Source: Nostoc sp. TCL240-02 (GTDB lineage: Bacteria > Cyanobacteriota > Cyanobacteriia > Cyanobacteriales > Nostocaceae). From it: a stretch of 64,000 bases of DNA. Shown here piece after piece: positions 35,844-44,153 of this stretch. Position 1 is the first letter of the stretch; each line of letters begins with the position of its first letter. Under the pieces are notes generated by a model. The model was given only the letters and a program-made list of their open reading frames with translations. It had not been told where the DNA came from and ran no database searches. The DNA lies in assembly GCF_013343235.1 (NCBI RefSeq), contig NZ_CP040094.1, forward strand, positions 1,054,501-1,118,500. The letters run 5' to 3'. Both the position numbers and the translations under genes were made by a program.

Positions 35844-36077
35844 ATGACACAGCAAAATGCTACCCGACTTTTTCAAGCCGTAAAAAAAGATCAAGCATTG
35901 CAGCAAAAGCTTAAAGCAACAGCTGATCCACAAGCTTTTATCAAGATTGCTAAAGAGCGTGGTTATGACTTCACAACTGATGAACTGGAAAATGAAATCA
36001 ACAAGTTATCAGAAGAAGATTTAGCCGCCATTGTCAATCCAGGATGGGGAACTAGACGGCACCTTAATCCCAGATAA
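35844..36077 (+). CDS. Nif11-like leader peptide family protein
   Basis: A 77-residue protein. The Nif11 domain covers residues ~1-60 (LFQAVKKDQALQQKL, KIAKERGYDFTTDELENEI, then LSEEDLAAIVNPG). The C-terminal tail NPGWGTRRHLNPR replaces the usual Gly-Gly and Cys-rich core. Nif11 domains are leader sequences of ribosomally made, modified peptides, or stand-alone proteins of unknown role. No modifying enzyme or exporter is adjacent. It may be an orphan precursor modified in trans, or a non-precursor Nif11 protein. Two hairpins follow the gene. Confidence 0.88.
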   Translation: MTQQNATRLFQAVKKDQALQQKLKATADPQAFIKIAKERGYDFTTDELENEINKLSEEDLAAIVNPGWGTRRHLNPR

Positions 36078-36131
36078 TTCCTATTCTAGAAAACTGAAAG
36101 TATAGGAAAAACTGAATTGACAAGTTTTGTT

Positions 36132-36166
36132 CCTAAAGGGGATACTGTTGCATCATCTCCTTTAGG
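36132..36166 (+). terminator. Hairpin after the Nif11 gene
   Basis: CCTAAAGGGGAT (36132-36143) pairs with ATCTCCTTTAGG (36155-36166) with one wobble, ~55 bp after the stop. It is a likely terminator for the Nif11 transcript. Confidence 0.65.
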
Positions 36167-36191
36167 GGCATTTCTGTGAAACGCAAGGCTA

Positions 36192-36224
36192 AGATCCCCG
36201 ACTTCTCCAAGAAGTCGGGGATCT
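36192..36224. repeat. Perfect 14-bp hairpin with AGAT...GAAG arms
   Basis: AGATCCCCGACTTC (36192-36205) pairs exactly with GAAGTCGGGGATCT (36211-36224) around TCCAA. The same design (AGATxCC...CTTC, A-rich loop, GAAG...GGxATCT) recurs at 40901-40934. It may serve as terminator or be a dispersed hairpin family. Together with the hairpin at 36132 it occupies the ~310-bp gap before the nucleotidyltransferase gene. Confidence 0.7.
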
Positions 36225-36386
36225 CGTTGTTCACGAATCATTAAGTAGGGGTATTATGTACCCATCCTTGGTTGTCTTTCTGCTGTGGGAGTATCTATGC
36301 AATGTCTAAAGAGAGTTAAAAATCCTTTCTCTACTCCCCACCTGCCTAACTCGTGAGTTAGGATGGCTATATTTTAATCAGGTGAT

Positions 36387-37475
36387 ATGGAAAGAATAGA
36401 AGTTGAGCAAAGAACTATTTTAATTGGTTTGGCAGGTAGCCACGGCTATGGTTTAAATCGTCCTGATTCAGACTTTGATTATCGGGGAGTATTTATCGCA
36501 CCCAAAAGGTACTACTTGGGATTTGATCGTATAGAACAAAAAGATACTGGTTGGGATGAACCAGGAATATTTTCATTCCTGGATGGCAATAAAGACACAG
36601 TTATATATGAATTAAGAAAAATCCTCCTATTATTAGCGGGCGCGAATCCTAATGTTTTAGAATTGCTCTGGTTAAATAACTATCCTTTTGTAAGCGCAAT
36701 CGGACAGCATTTAATTAATCATAAGCAGCTATTTTTGAGCAAGAAGGTAAAACATACTTACACTGGTTATGCCTTTGCTCAAATCAAAAAGATGGAAACT
36801 CATCGTAAATGGTTGTTAAAGCCACCACAAAAAAAGCCAATACCATCTGATTTTGCCATAGAAGACGAAGCCCCCCTCAGCAAAGATGAGCTAAATGCTT
36901 TTCTGGAGTATCTTTATAACTTAATTAGAGGACGGATTGAGTTTTTGGAAGAAGCGGAACACTTATACAAATTGCTGACGGCAGATATTGATTTTAAAGG
37001 AGTGTTAAAACAATATACTTTAGCCGATGAAACTTTAGAATATACTCAAAATTTAACCAATAGCCGTAAAGATTTTATCCACCTGCTTCAAAAAAGCCAA
37101 AATTATCAAATAGCTTTAAGAGAATGGAAGGCTTATTTATCTTGGCAGGAAAATAGAAATCCGGCTAGAGCAGAAATGGAAAGAAAGTCGGGTTTTGACC
37201 TCAAACATGGGATGCACTGCATTAGATTATTACGCAGTGGAGTAGAAATATTGCGTCAAGGTGAAGTGATTGTAGATAGAAGAATAGCTGGTGATGTTGA
37301 AGATTTAAGAGCTATTTTGAAAGGTGAGTATTCTTATGAGCAACTGATGAAAATGGCAGAAGATTTAGTCACTGAAATGGAGGTTGTTTATGAACAATCT
37401 ACCCTCCCTCACAAACCTGATTTAGAGGAAATTAATAAGTTGTGTATGGAATTGGTAGAGATGCAGAATTGGTGA
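36387..37475 (+). CDS. Predicted nucleotidyltransferase (COG3541-like)
   Basis: A 362-residue protein of the DNA-polymerase-beta-type nucleotidyltransferase superfamily. The active-site pattern is near the N-terminus: LAGSHGYGLNRPDSDFDYRG, i.e. GS followed by DxD (about residues 16-32). The C-terminal ~200 residues are helical with KSGFDLKHGMHCIRLLRSG, conserved in this family. The reaction and target (tRNA, protein or small molecule) are unknown. Some related proteins are linked to phage-like RNA repair. Confidence 0.82.
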   Translation: MERIEVEQRTILIGLAGSHGYGLNRPDSDFDYRGVFIAPKRYYLGFDRIEQKDTGWDEPGIFSFLDGNKDTVIYELRKILLLLAGANPNVLELLWLNNYPFVSAIGQHLINHKQLFLSKKVKHTYTGYAFAQIKKMETHRKWLLKPPQKKPIPSDFAIEDEAPLSKDELNAFLEYLYNLIRGRIEFLEEAEHLYKLLTADIDFKGVLKQYTLADETLEYTQNLTNSRKDFIHLLQKSQNYQIALREWKAYLSWQENRNPARAEMERKSGFDLKHGMHCIRLLRSGVEILRQGEVIVDRRIAGDVEDLRAILKGEYSYEQLMKMAEDLVTEMEVVYEQSTLPHKPDLEEINKLCMELVEMQNW

Positions 37476-37534
37476 TTGGGAATTGTTAATTAAGATTTCT
37501 TTTACATTCCCTATTCCCTATTCCCCATCCCCCA

Positions 37535-37831
37535 TTAAATACTGTACATTAAATCAGCAAACCCATAGAGGCTGATGATCAGCAATAACGATGCTGTTAG
37601 TTGGGTAATTCGCGCCTGCGGTGAGGGCGCGATCGCTTCCCGCACTAAAATAGAAATAGATGCCCCAATTATTAAGCTCAAGCATAAAATTAAATATGGT
37701 CTATCGCGAAAAAAACTGTCTATTGCCAGCATCGCGATCGCTAATAAGAGCATCAATAATTCTATAAACCTGGGCGGATCGTATCGGCTAGATAGAATAA
37801 AGCTGTCGAACCAAAAAGACCAAAATCTCAT
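37535..37831 (-). CDS. Small membrane protein, function unknown
   Basis: A 98-residue ORF with three hydrophobic segments (about 24-38, 47-64 and 78-97), one of them holding LYGFADLMYSI at the very C-terminus. The opposite strand also has a 91-codon frame, but only this strand gives a plausible membrane-helix protein. No family is recognised. Confidence 0.5.
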   Translation of the reverse strand: MRFWSFWFDSFILSSRYDPPRFIELLMLLLAIAMLAIDSFFRDRPYLILCLSLIIGASISILVREAIAPSPQARITQLTASLLLIISLYGFADLMYSI

Positions 37832-38060
37832 AGTCAGTGTTGAATGTTGAGTGAGGAATTAAAGTTGTCAGTTGTGAGTTATATACTCAGTAAGCTAAAC
37901 CACATCTAGTTTGCATATCTAAAATTTATATAACTCTTGTGGGGTAGGTATCTTGCCCGCCGTAATTATGCAATTTAAATGTGGAACAGCTTACTAAGTG
38001 CTGAGTGAGGAATTAAAGTTGTGAGATATGAAGCAGCTTTCCCTTAACTCTTCACTGGAG

Positions 38061-38081
38061 GCGGAGCGTTTCCGGCTCCGC
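38061..38081 (-). terminator. GC-rich hairpin after chlI
   Basis: GCGGAGC (38061-38067) pairs with GCTCCGC (38075-38081), ten bases beyond the chlI stop. It is a likely transcript end or 3' stabiliser for chlI; no U-run is evident. Confidence 0.45.
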
Positions 38082-38090
38082 TTCTAACTT

Positions 38091-39215
38091 TTAACCCCTA
38101 GCACCTAACTTTTGACCTGTGCCGTTTTTTTGTGCAGTATCACTTTCTGGTAGTTCGATGCCAAAGACGCGGCTAAAAACTTTGGCGACTTTATAGCCAG
38201 AATCAATCGATTCTAAGGGGTCTTTCCGCAGCCTGTGACGCAAGCATAGCGTAATTACACGGCAGATATCATCAACTGTAACTTCAGTGCGTCCTTCATA
38301 AGCTGTTAAGGCTTTGGCGGCGCGGTTACTAACAATGTCACCCCGCAAACCATCTACATCCAATTCAGAACAGACTTCAGAAATTTTTACCCGCAGTTCA
38401 TAGTCAAGTTTCACTTCTGGCAAAAGCTGTTGAGCATTGACAATTTGCTCTTGCAATGCTTCTTGTTGGGGTTTGTAATTTTCGAGAAATACTAGAGGAT
38501 TTTGGTCAAAATCCGCCCGTTGTTCCACGATTTGTACCCGCAAGGCTGGTTCTTTGACCGTGTGAATTTCTGCGTGCATCCCAAAGCGATCGAGGAGTTG
38601 CGGGCGTAGTTCGCCTTCTTCAGGGTTTCCAGAACCTACAAGAACAAAACGCGCTGGGTGACGGATTGAAATACCTTCCCGTTCTACAGTGTTCCATCCA
38701 CTCGCGGCGGAGTCTAGTAGTACATCTACGAGGTGGTCATCTAGTAAGTTGACTTCATCCACATAAAGAATGCCACGGTTAGCCTTTGCCAGCAGTCCCG
38801 GTTCAAAGGCTTTGACACCTTCAGATAAAGCTTTCTCAATGTCGATTGTGCCACAAACTCGGTCTTCTGTAGCTCCTAGCGGCAGGTCTACCATTTGGAC
38901 TTTTTTATGAGCTACAGGAATTTCCGCCCCTTGTTCTAAGAGTTGGCGGACTTCATCGCTCATCAAGTCAGGGTCGCTAGGATCGCTACTGAAAGGGTCA
39001 TTGGCAACCACAGAAATTTCTGGCAGCAGATCCGCCAGCGCCCGGATAGTTGTGGATTTACCGGTACCGCGATCGCCCATGATCATTACACCACCAATTT
39101 TGGGGTCAATCACGTTCAATAGGAGCGCCAGTTTCATTTCTTCCTGGCCCACAATTGCCGTAAAAGGAAATACCACGCGACGCGCACTTGCCGTGGATTG
39201 AGCAGTTGGACTCAC
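38091..39215 (-). CDS. chlI: Magnesium chelatase ATPase subunit I
   Basis: A 374-residue AAA+ subunit. With ChlD and ChlH it inserts Mg2+ into protoporphyrin IX, the first step of chlorophyll synthesis. The evidence is [19 protein letters not shown], Walker [13 protein letters not shown] (about residues 48-58), [12 protein letters not shown] (Walker B) and the sensor/arginine-finger region [16 protein letters not shown]. Length and sequence are typical for cyanobacteria. It starts at GTG 39215. It stands alone in its transcript as far as the window shows. Confidence 0.96.
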   Translation of the reverse strand: MSPTAQSTASARRVVFPFTAIVGQEEMKLALLLNVIDPKIGGVMIMGDRGTGKSTTIRALADLLPEISVVANDPFSSDPSDPDLMSDEVRQLLEQGAEIPVAHKKVQMVDLPLGATEDRVCGTIDIEKALSEGVKAFEPGLLAKANRGILYVDEVNLLDDHLVDVLLDSAASGWNTVEREGISIRHPARFVLVGSGNPEEGELRPQLLDRFGMHAEIHTVKEPALRVQIVEQRADFDQNPLVFLENYKPQQEALQEQIVNAQQLLPEVKLDYELRVKISEVCSELDVDGLRGDIVSNRAAKALTAYEGRTEVTVDDICRVITLCLRHRLRKDPLESIDSGYKVAKVFSRVFGIELPESDTAQKNGTGQKLGARG

Positions 39216-39544
39216 TAAATTACCTTAACAATATTTTTCTTATTACAGTTCTCTATTGTTACACAGTTGGGGTGTGGGGGAGTGTGAAGATCAGGGGGCA
39301 GGGGGAAGGGGAAGGTAAAGGAGAAAATTTTACCTTGTGCCCCTTCCTTGTCTCTTCCCTCATGCCCAATGCCCCATACCCTATTCCTCATACCAATATC
39401 TATTGGGCACAAATGCTTACTAGCTGCGTCTAACTATTTTAATATTGTCTGCTTTAGTTTTTCTGGTGCAAAAGTTCTATAAGCAGGGAACGAACAACTA
39501 CCAACTCATCAATCCTGTACTAAGCATAAATACTTGTAGACTAT
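39216..39544. other. Gene-free stretch with G/A-rich and C/T-rich tracts
   Basis: About 330 bp between the divergent chlI and GHL10 genes. It has a G/A-rich block (about 39292-39330) and a C/T-rich block (about 39340-39392, with repeated CCCCAT and CCCTA words) that could pair, as is common in Nostoc intergenic DNA. It should include the chlI promoter. No ORF is supported. Confidence 0.5.
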
Positions 39545-40810
39545 ATGGTTAGTAGATTCAATCGTAAAAACGAGCAATGGCGTGTGTGGGTAGCTAATGC
39601 ATCATTCAAATTTATGAAATCACCTTTTATTATTCAAAGTTGGCGGCGACTACTTAAATATCTTTTTCCGATTCTCATTTTAATATCCTTTGTTACGGTA
39701 TTACTGGTAGATAGTTTTACTCCTGCGATCGCACAGTTACCCCGTCAAGAAATTCGCGGGGTTTGGATGACCACCAATGATTTTGACACCCTCAAAAATC
39801 GGGAGAAAGTGCAAGATGCTGTGAGTCAATTACGACGGCTGAACTTCAACACAATCTATCCTGTAGTGTGGAATTCTGGTTATGTAATGTATCCCAGTGC
39901 GATCGCACAACGTGCAGGTATTCAACCTTTTATCTACAAAGGTTCAGATGGACATGATATTCTTGCAGATTTAATTAACCAAGCTCATCGCAAAGGATTG
40001 CTAGTAATTCCCTGGTTTGAGTTTGGTTTCATGGCTCCTCCAACGTCAGAACTAGCACTGAATTATCCTGATTGGTTCACACAAAAGCGGGATGGTAGCC
40101 AAACTTCCATCAGTGCAGCTGGTGAGGTGATGTGGCTTAATCCGTTCCTTCCACAAGTGCAACAATTCATCACCAATCTAGTGCTGGAAACTATCACTCA
40201 ATATGATGCTGATGGTATTCAGTTTGACGATCATACGAGTTTGCCCTATGAATTTGGCTACGACCAATATACAGTTGCTTTGTACACTAAAGAAACCAAG
40301 AATGCTCCCCCAAAAAATTCCCAAGATGCGGCATGGGTAAAGTGGCGGGCAGATAAAATTACGGCATTCATGGTACAACTTAACCAAGCCGTGAAGCAGA
40401 GAAAACCCCAGGCGATTTTCTCTGTTTCTCCTAATTACTATGATTTTGCTTACAAGTTTCACCTGCAAGATTGGCTGAGTTGGATACGACAAAATATTGT
40501 GGACGAGTTAATTGTGCAAGTTTATCGTCCAAATCTACAAAGTTTTGTGGCTAATATTTCTCGCCAAGAAATTCAAGAAGCACAAAAAATAATTCCAACT
40601 GGAATTGGGATTATGACTGGGTTACGAAATAATCCAGTTCCCATGCAGCAAATTAAGTCTCAGGTGCGGGCTGCTCAAGAACGCGGTCTAGGCGTAACTT
40701 TCTTTTATTATGAAAGTCTTTGGAACGATGCTCTAGAACCCTTAAAGGAGCGACAAGTTGGATTTGGAAGTCTTTTTCCATCTCCTGCACTCCGCGCCAG
40801 AGTTGAATAA
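39545..40810 (+). CDS. GH10-like family hydrolase (GHL10/DUF187), exported form
   Basis: A 421-residue paralogue of the protein at 26651. An N-terminal membrane segment (about residues 40-60, LFPILILISFVTVLLVD) and FTPAIAQ suggest export and cleavage, giving a periplasmic or surface enzyme. The barrel core follows with EIRGVWMTTNDFD, FNTIYPVVWNSG, VIPWFEFGFM, WLNPFLPQVQQF and the acidic DGIQFDDHT loop. An in-frame ATG at residue 24 (MKSPF) could also be the start. Its substrate is probably a glycan; which one is unknown. Confidence 0.87.
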   Translation: MVSRFNRKNEQWRVWVANASFKFMKSPFIIQSWRRLLKYLFPILILISFVTVLLVDSFTPAIAQLPRQEIRGVWMTTNDFDTLKNREKVQDAVSQLRRLNFNTIYPVVWNSGYVMYPSAIAQRAGIQPFIYKGSDGHDILADLINQAHRKGLLVIPWFEFGFMAPPTSELALNYPDWFTQKRDGSQTSISAAGEVMWLNPFLPQVQQFITNLVLETITQYDADGIQFDDHTSLPYEFGYDQYTVALYTKETKNAPPKNSQDAAWVKWRADKITAFMVQLNQAVKQRKPQAIFSVSPNYYDFAYKFHLQDWLSWIRQNIVDELIVQVYRPNLQSFVANISRQEIQEAQKIIPTGIGIMTGLRNNPVPMQQIKSQVRAAQERGLGVTFFYYESLWNDALEPLKERQVGFGSLFPSPALRARVE

Positions 40811-40900
40811 CTTTCTGTTGAAGATTACGTTAATGGACTAGAAATTAACGTTTTTTCGTCTAATGGTAGTGCGATGTCGCCCTTCCGTTCTGAAAGGCTT

Positions 40901-40934
40901 AGATTCCTAGCTTCTGCAAAGAAGCTAGGAATCT
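40901..40934. terminator. Perfect 14-bp hairpin next to the DGR remnant
   Basis: AGATTCCTAGCTTC (40901-40914) and GAAGCTAGGAATCT (40921-40934) pair perfectly around TGCAAA. It lies just past the stop of the truncated reverse-transcriptase ORF and between two convergent genes, so it could serve both strands. It shares its design with 36192-36224. Confidence 0.7.
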
Positions 40935-40936
40935 TG

Positions 40937-41140
40937 TTAGATAAAGCCCAAAATAGCTCTAATTGTAGTTTCAAAGGTGCGATCGAATTCTTCTTGCAGT
41001 TGAAATAACTCTTGCTCTAGATTGTAGTTAAACTCTAAAACATTTTCTCGGAAACGTTTACCCCGTTGTGCTTGCTGGGCGGCTGATAGTAAATTTCCAA
41101 ATGCTATAATTTTATTCCAAAGATTTCCATATCGTTTCAT
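40937..41140 (-). pseudogene. Truncated DGR reverse transcriptase (5' fragment)
   Basis: A 67-codon ORF. Residues ~1-50 ([20 protein letters not shown], then [17 protein letters not shown] and [10 protein letters not shown]) match the N-terminus of DGR-type reverse transcriptases that follow avd in cyanobacteria. After QEE the frame continues with [16 protein letters not shown] and stops, lacking every catalytic motif (no YxDD, no palm). The junction region contains CGATCGC, a HIP1-like word. The gene is thus a remnant with ~280 codons missing. It starts 46 bp after the avd stop, the normal position. Confidence 0.82.
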
Positions 41141-41186
41141 TTAAATTAACCCACGCAGGTGGGTTTTGTTTGTATAGCCGAGATTT

Positions 41187-41534
41187 CTAATCGCCTAGTT
41201 TAATTTTTTGCTGTTTGATCCATCCACCTAAATCGATGCCAATATCATTTAAAAGCTTTTGGGCATATTCATAACGCTCTGTCTTAATTAAGTTAAACTC
41301 TAAAAGTAACCGAGTTTGATAACGTAAAATATCTAGCTTGCTATTTAAGTCTTCTAATTGAGCTAATTTTTGCCTTGCATACCGTGCTATAATTAAACCA
41401 TCCAATAGGTCATATAATTCTGTAATTATCCGATTTCCTAACAAAAATTTATGATCTCTAGGAAGCCGATTTAAAATTGGCACATACCACTTGATTAAAT
41501 CGTAAGTTTTTTGTATTATCGGTAAATCACTCAT
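41187..41534 (-). CDS. avd: DGR accessory variability determinant (Avd-like four-helix protein)
   Basis: A 115-residue all-helical protein matching the cyanobacterial Avd family: LPIIQKTYDLIKWYVPILNR, then GNRIITELYDLLDGLI, LRYQTRLLLEF and IGIDLGGWIKQQK. Avd proteins form a pentameric barrel that binds the reverse transcriptase and template RNA in diversity-generating retroelements. It looks intact. It lies 104 bp downstream of the target gene's stop codon and upstream of the reverse-transcriptase remnant, the standard cassette order. Confidence 0.9.
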   Translation of the reverse strand: MSDLPIIQKTYDLIKWYVPILNRLPRDHKFLLGNRIITELYDLLDGLIIARYARQKLAQLEDLNSKLDILRYQTRLLLEFNLIKTERYEYAQKLLNDIGIDLGGWIKQQKIKLGD

Positions 41535-41638
41535 CCATACAAAATTAAATTAAAAAAATGATCGCGCAGAGCGCGAGACATTAAGAAGGGTAAAGAAATA
41601 AAGAGCAGAGGGCTAAAGGGCAAAAGTATAAAGGGCTA

Positions 41639-43561
41639 CTAAGTCCTGCCACGAACCAACACAACCCGAAAACCCACGCCGGAGTTACGACCGTCACGCG
41701 CGTCATAGCCGCGACACGCCGAGCGGGCATTCCTGGGAGCGCTGGCCCACGAACCACCACGCAGCAGCCGATTATTTTGATTATCATTATCAACTAACCA
41801 AGCGCTTCCGTCTTTTGGCGCTCCGTTATAGTTTTCGTGCCACCCATCCTGACACCATTCCCAAATATTACCATGCATATCAAATAAACCAAAGGGGTTT
41901 GCAGGAAATTTTCCCACATCTGTTGTTTGATTACGATATTCACCCTTTGGCCCCTGAGCATAATTACCTGGGTATACTGTTCCGTTATAATCCCAGTCTG
42001 TCCCCTGGTAATTCGCTAAATCCGTTGTAATCGTTTCGCCAAAATAAAACGGCGTAGTCGTTCCCGTACGACAAGCATATTCCCATTCTGCCTCACTGGG
42101 TAAACGATAGGTTTTCTCAGTCTTTTTAGATAGCCGAGCGCAAAACTCAATTGCATCATCCCAAGAAACCTGTTCAACAGGTCTATTAGCACCTTTAAAA
42201 TTGGATGGTTCGGGATTTAAATCAATATTAACCTTGGGTAAGGCAGCAACGGCTTTCCATTGGCTTTGAGTTACTGTAAATTTCCCCATGAAAAAGGGTT
42301 GAATGGTAACTTGGTGTTGCGGACTTTCCCAACTAACTCTTTCTGGCTCACTTTCTGGCGAACCCATAAGAAATTTACCACCGGGAATTGCAACCATTTC
42401 CAGAACTACACCATTACCCAGGTTTTCTGTAAAAAACTCAGCGCGTCCACGGCTACGGTTAATTTCATAGGTTTTTTTCCCCATACCCAAAAATCCTGCT
42501 GATTTGGGGGTTAAGGTGGCGGTGTCAAACTCAAACGGCCGAGTTTGAATACCTGGGGAAGATGATTCCCTTTTTAGTCGTTCTTGTAATTCTGCTTCCC
42601 GTCTTTTATTTTCGGCTGTTTCTTGTTCTAGGCGTAATTTTTCTGCTTGCTGTCTTTTATTTTCGGCTCTTTCTTGCTCTAGGTATTCTTGGCGTAATCT
42701 TTCTGCTTGTTGTTGCAGAATTTCTGCTTGTCGTTTTTGATACTCTATTGCTTGTTCTTTTTTTAAGCGAACTACATCTTCATCTTTAAGCAGATAGTAT
42801 TTCTGGAATGTCTCTAATTGAGCTTCAGCTTTTTCATCCAATGGATGTCCCTGTTCATCTACAAACCTTGTCAAGTATTGCTTGTATTTATCTAGATTTT
42901 TCTTATATATACCATAAGGTTCTAATGCTTTCTCTCGAACTGCACTAGCTTCTTGATCTGTTAATTTTAACTTTTCTTGTAAATCTTTTAATATGTCAGA
43001 TTCCACCAGAGAAATCTCGCCATCAGACGCAAATCCTTCAGCCTTAGAACGATACTCAGCTATTGCAGCTTCCCTGCTTACTCGTTTTTGTTCACGCTCC
43101 TTAATTAGTTGTTCAGCCGCAAACTTAATTCCCTGAGCTACATTCGTGAATGCATCGTCTTGATTACTCCAAGATTTAATAGGTAGGGCATTTCTGGGCA
43201 GAGCTTGTAATTTAGCAAATGGCGCATCTTGCCAAAAAACGTTTCGCAGAATAATTGGAATGACACAAGCCTCTCCATTTACGTGGCGTTCTATTGCTTT
43301 AGTAACTTCAACATCCCAGCAGTATTTAGAAAATATAAAGTCTGAACTGACTAGTAATAAAATGATATCGGCTGTATTTAAATTTTCATTAATCTGCTGA
43401 TCCCATTCTTTTCCAGGTGGTATCTTGCGATCGTGCCAAGTTGAAGTTATACCTTGCCGTTCCAACATAGTCAGGTGTTTAGCCAGTTCATCCTTTAGGG
43501 GTTCGTCGTTGTGAGAGTAGGAACAAAACACCTTGAGTGGTTCTAACGAAACATCTGCCAT
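41639..43561 (-). CDS. TIR-coiled coil-FGE/sulfatase-modifying fold protein (DGR target)
   Basis: A 640-residue protein. Residues ~8-150 are a TIR domain (KVFCSYSHNDEPL; SSDFIFSKYCWDVEV with a Glu at about 85 in the catalytic-Glu position). Residues ~230-325 are a Gln/Glu/Arg-rich coiled coil. Residues ~365-635 are a formylglycine-generating-enzyme-type C-type lectin fold (MVAIPGGKFLMGSPESEPER; RLPSEAEWEYACRTG; MHGNIWEWCQDGW; LLRGGSWASAPRNAR). In DGR targets this fold carries the variable region at its C-terminus, as seen here. The lectin fold probably binds a diversified ligand and TIR the response; this is inference. Confidence 0.9.
   Translation of the reverse strand: MADVSLEPLKVFCSYSHNDEPLKDELAKHLTMLERQGITSTWHDRKIPPGKEWDQQINENLNTADIILLLVSSDFIFSKYCWDVEVTKAIERHVNGEACVIPIILRNVFWQDAPFAKLQALPRNALPIKSWSNQDDAFTNVAQGIKFAAEQLIKEREQKRVSREAAIAEYRSKAEGFASDGEISLVESDILKDLQEKLKLTDQEASAVREKALEPYGIYKKNLDKYKQYLTRFVDEQGHPLDEKAEAQLETFQKYYLLKDEDVVRLKKEQAIEYQKRQAEILQQQAERLRQEYLEQERAENKRQQAEKLRLEQETAENKRREAELQERLKRESSSPGIQTRPFEFDTATLTPKSAGFLGMGKKTYEINRSRGRAEFFTENLGNGVVLEMVAIPGGKFLMGSPESEPERVSWESPQHQVTIQPFFMGKFTVTQSQWKAVAALPKVNIDLNPEPSNFKGANRPVEQVSWDDAIEFCARLSKKTEKTYRLPSEAEWEYACRTGTTTPFYFGETITTDLANYQGTDWDYNGTVYPGNYAQGPKGEYRNQTTDVGKFPANPFGLFDMHGNIWEWCQDGWHENYNGAPKDGSAWLVDNDNQNNRLLRGGSWASAPRNARSACRGYDARDGRNSGVGFRVVLVRGRT
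41648..41765 (-). other. Putative DGR variable region at the 3' end of the TIR-FGE gene
   Basis: The last ~40 codons read RGGSWASAPRNARSACRGY then DARDGRNSGVGFRVV. In DGR targets the same segment in the template has Asn (AAY) codons that become variable. Here the presumptive variable residues A, S, A, C, G, Y, D, G, S, G are all encoded by codons ending in C or T, as expected if they came from AAY by adenine mutagenesis. The flanking constant words RGGSW and GFRVV are kept. No template repeat is visible in the window. Confidence 0.72.
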
Positions 43562-43796
43562 CTTGCGTCTTCAGGAGTAGTATAAATTACGCTTTTCACA
43601 AATTATAGTATTTTTGCCTGATTTCCTTGATAAACTAACTGCGATCGCCAGTGCAACTCCTCATCTCATCGTCTAAAGCCGGAGATATGATACTGCGATC
43701 GCTGCATAAATATCTGAAGCTGGGAATATAAAATTGCGATCGCTGGCTAAGGCTGGAAGCAGGTTTAAAATGTATGGTGTCACTTAAAAGAGATTT

Positions 43797-43958
43797 ATGA
43801 CTCTAACCCTGAACTTGCCACCAGAATTAGAACAATATCTTGCACAACAAGCTAAACAGCAAGGGATTTCTGTGGAAACATATACTTTGCAGATTTTGCA
43901 AGAATATATTCTGCCAAAAGAGAAACAGTCTAAATGGGACAACTCAAAAATCTATTGA
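43797..43958 (+). CDS. Small antitoxin-like protein (53 aa)
   Basis: A 53-codon ORF with ATG 43797 and stop at 43956-43958. The N-terminal MTLTLNLPPELEQYLAQQAK, then GISVETYTLQILQEYI, matches short ribbon-helix-helix or VapB-like antitoxin N-termini. The last ~10 residues are polar (KQSKWDNSKIY). No toxin gene follows on this strand. Its 3' end overlaps, convergently, the 3' end of the broken parE. The region upstream holds three HIP1 sites and a degenerate ~41-bp tandem duplication (about 43676-43757). Confidence 0.6.
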   Translation: MTLTLNLPPELEQYLAQQAKQQGISVETYTLQILQEYILPKEKQSKWDNSKIY

Positions 43959-44148
43959 TTGTCCACATCTGCAAATATAGATTTTAAATCCCGATAACCG
44001 CTAACTACTCACACAATCACAACACTATCTTCAAAAACTCGATAAAAAATAATGTAGCTATCTAAAGGTATGCCTCTAATGCTTGGATCAAACTTGGCAT
44101 AACTTCGCCCTATATTTGGAAATTGGGCTATGTTTTGGCAATAAAATA
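43952..44148 (-). pseudogene. parE-type toxin gene remnant
   Basis: Downstream of the ParD gene the minus strand reads CQNIAQFPNIGRSYAKF, then IPLDSYIIFYRVFEDSVVIV, a stop, then VVSGYRDLKSIFADVDNQ and a stop. This is the C-terminal half of a ParE/RelE-like toxin. The first ~50 codons are missing: a start ATG overlapping the ParD stop (TAATG at 44152-44156) leads to only eight codons in another frame. An in-frame TGA (44009-44011) stands where CGA (Arg) is expected. The toxin is therefore dead by two lesions. Confidence 0.78.
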
Positions 44149-44153
44149 TTCCA

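Noticed and set aside
41581..41640. Purine-rich stretch between the target gene and avd as a possible DGR template repeat
   Set aside because: It does not resemble the variable region apart from being A-rich; no RGGSW- or GFRVV-type flank is present.
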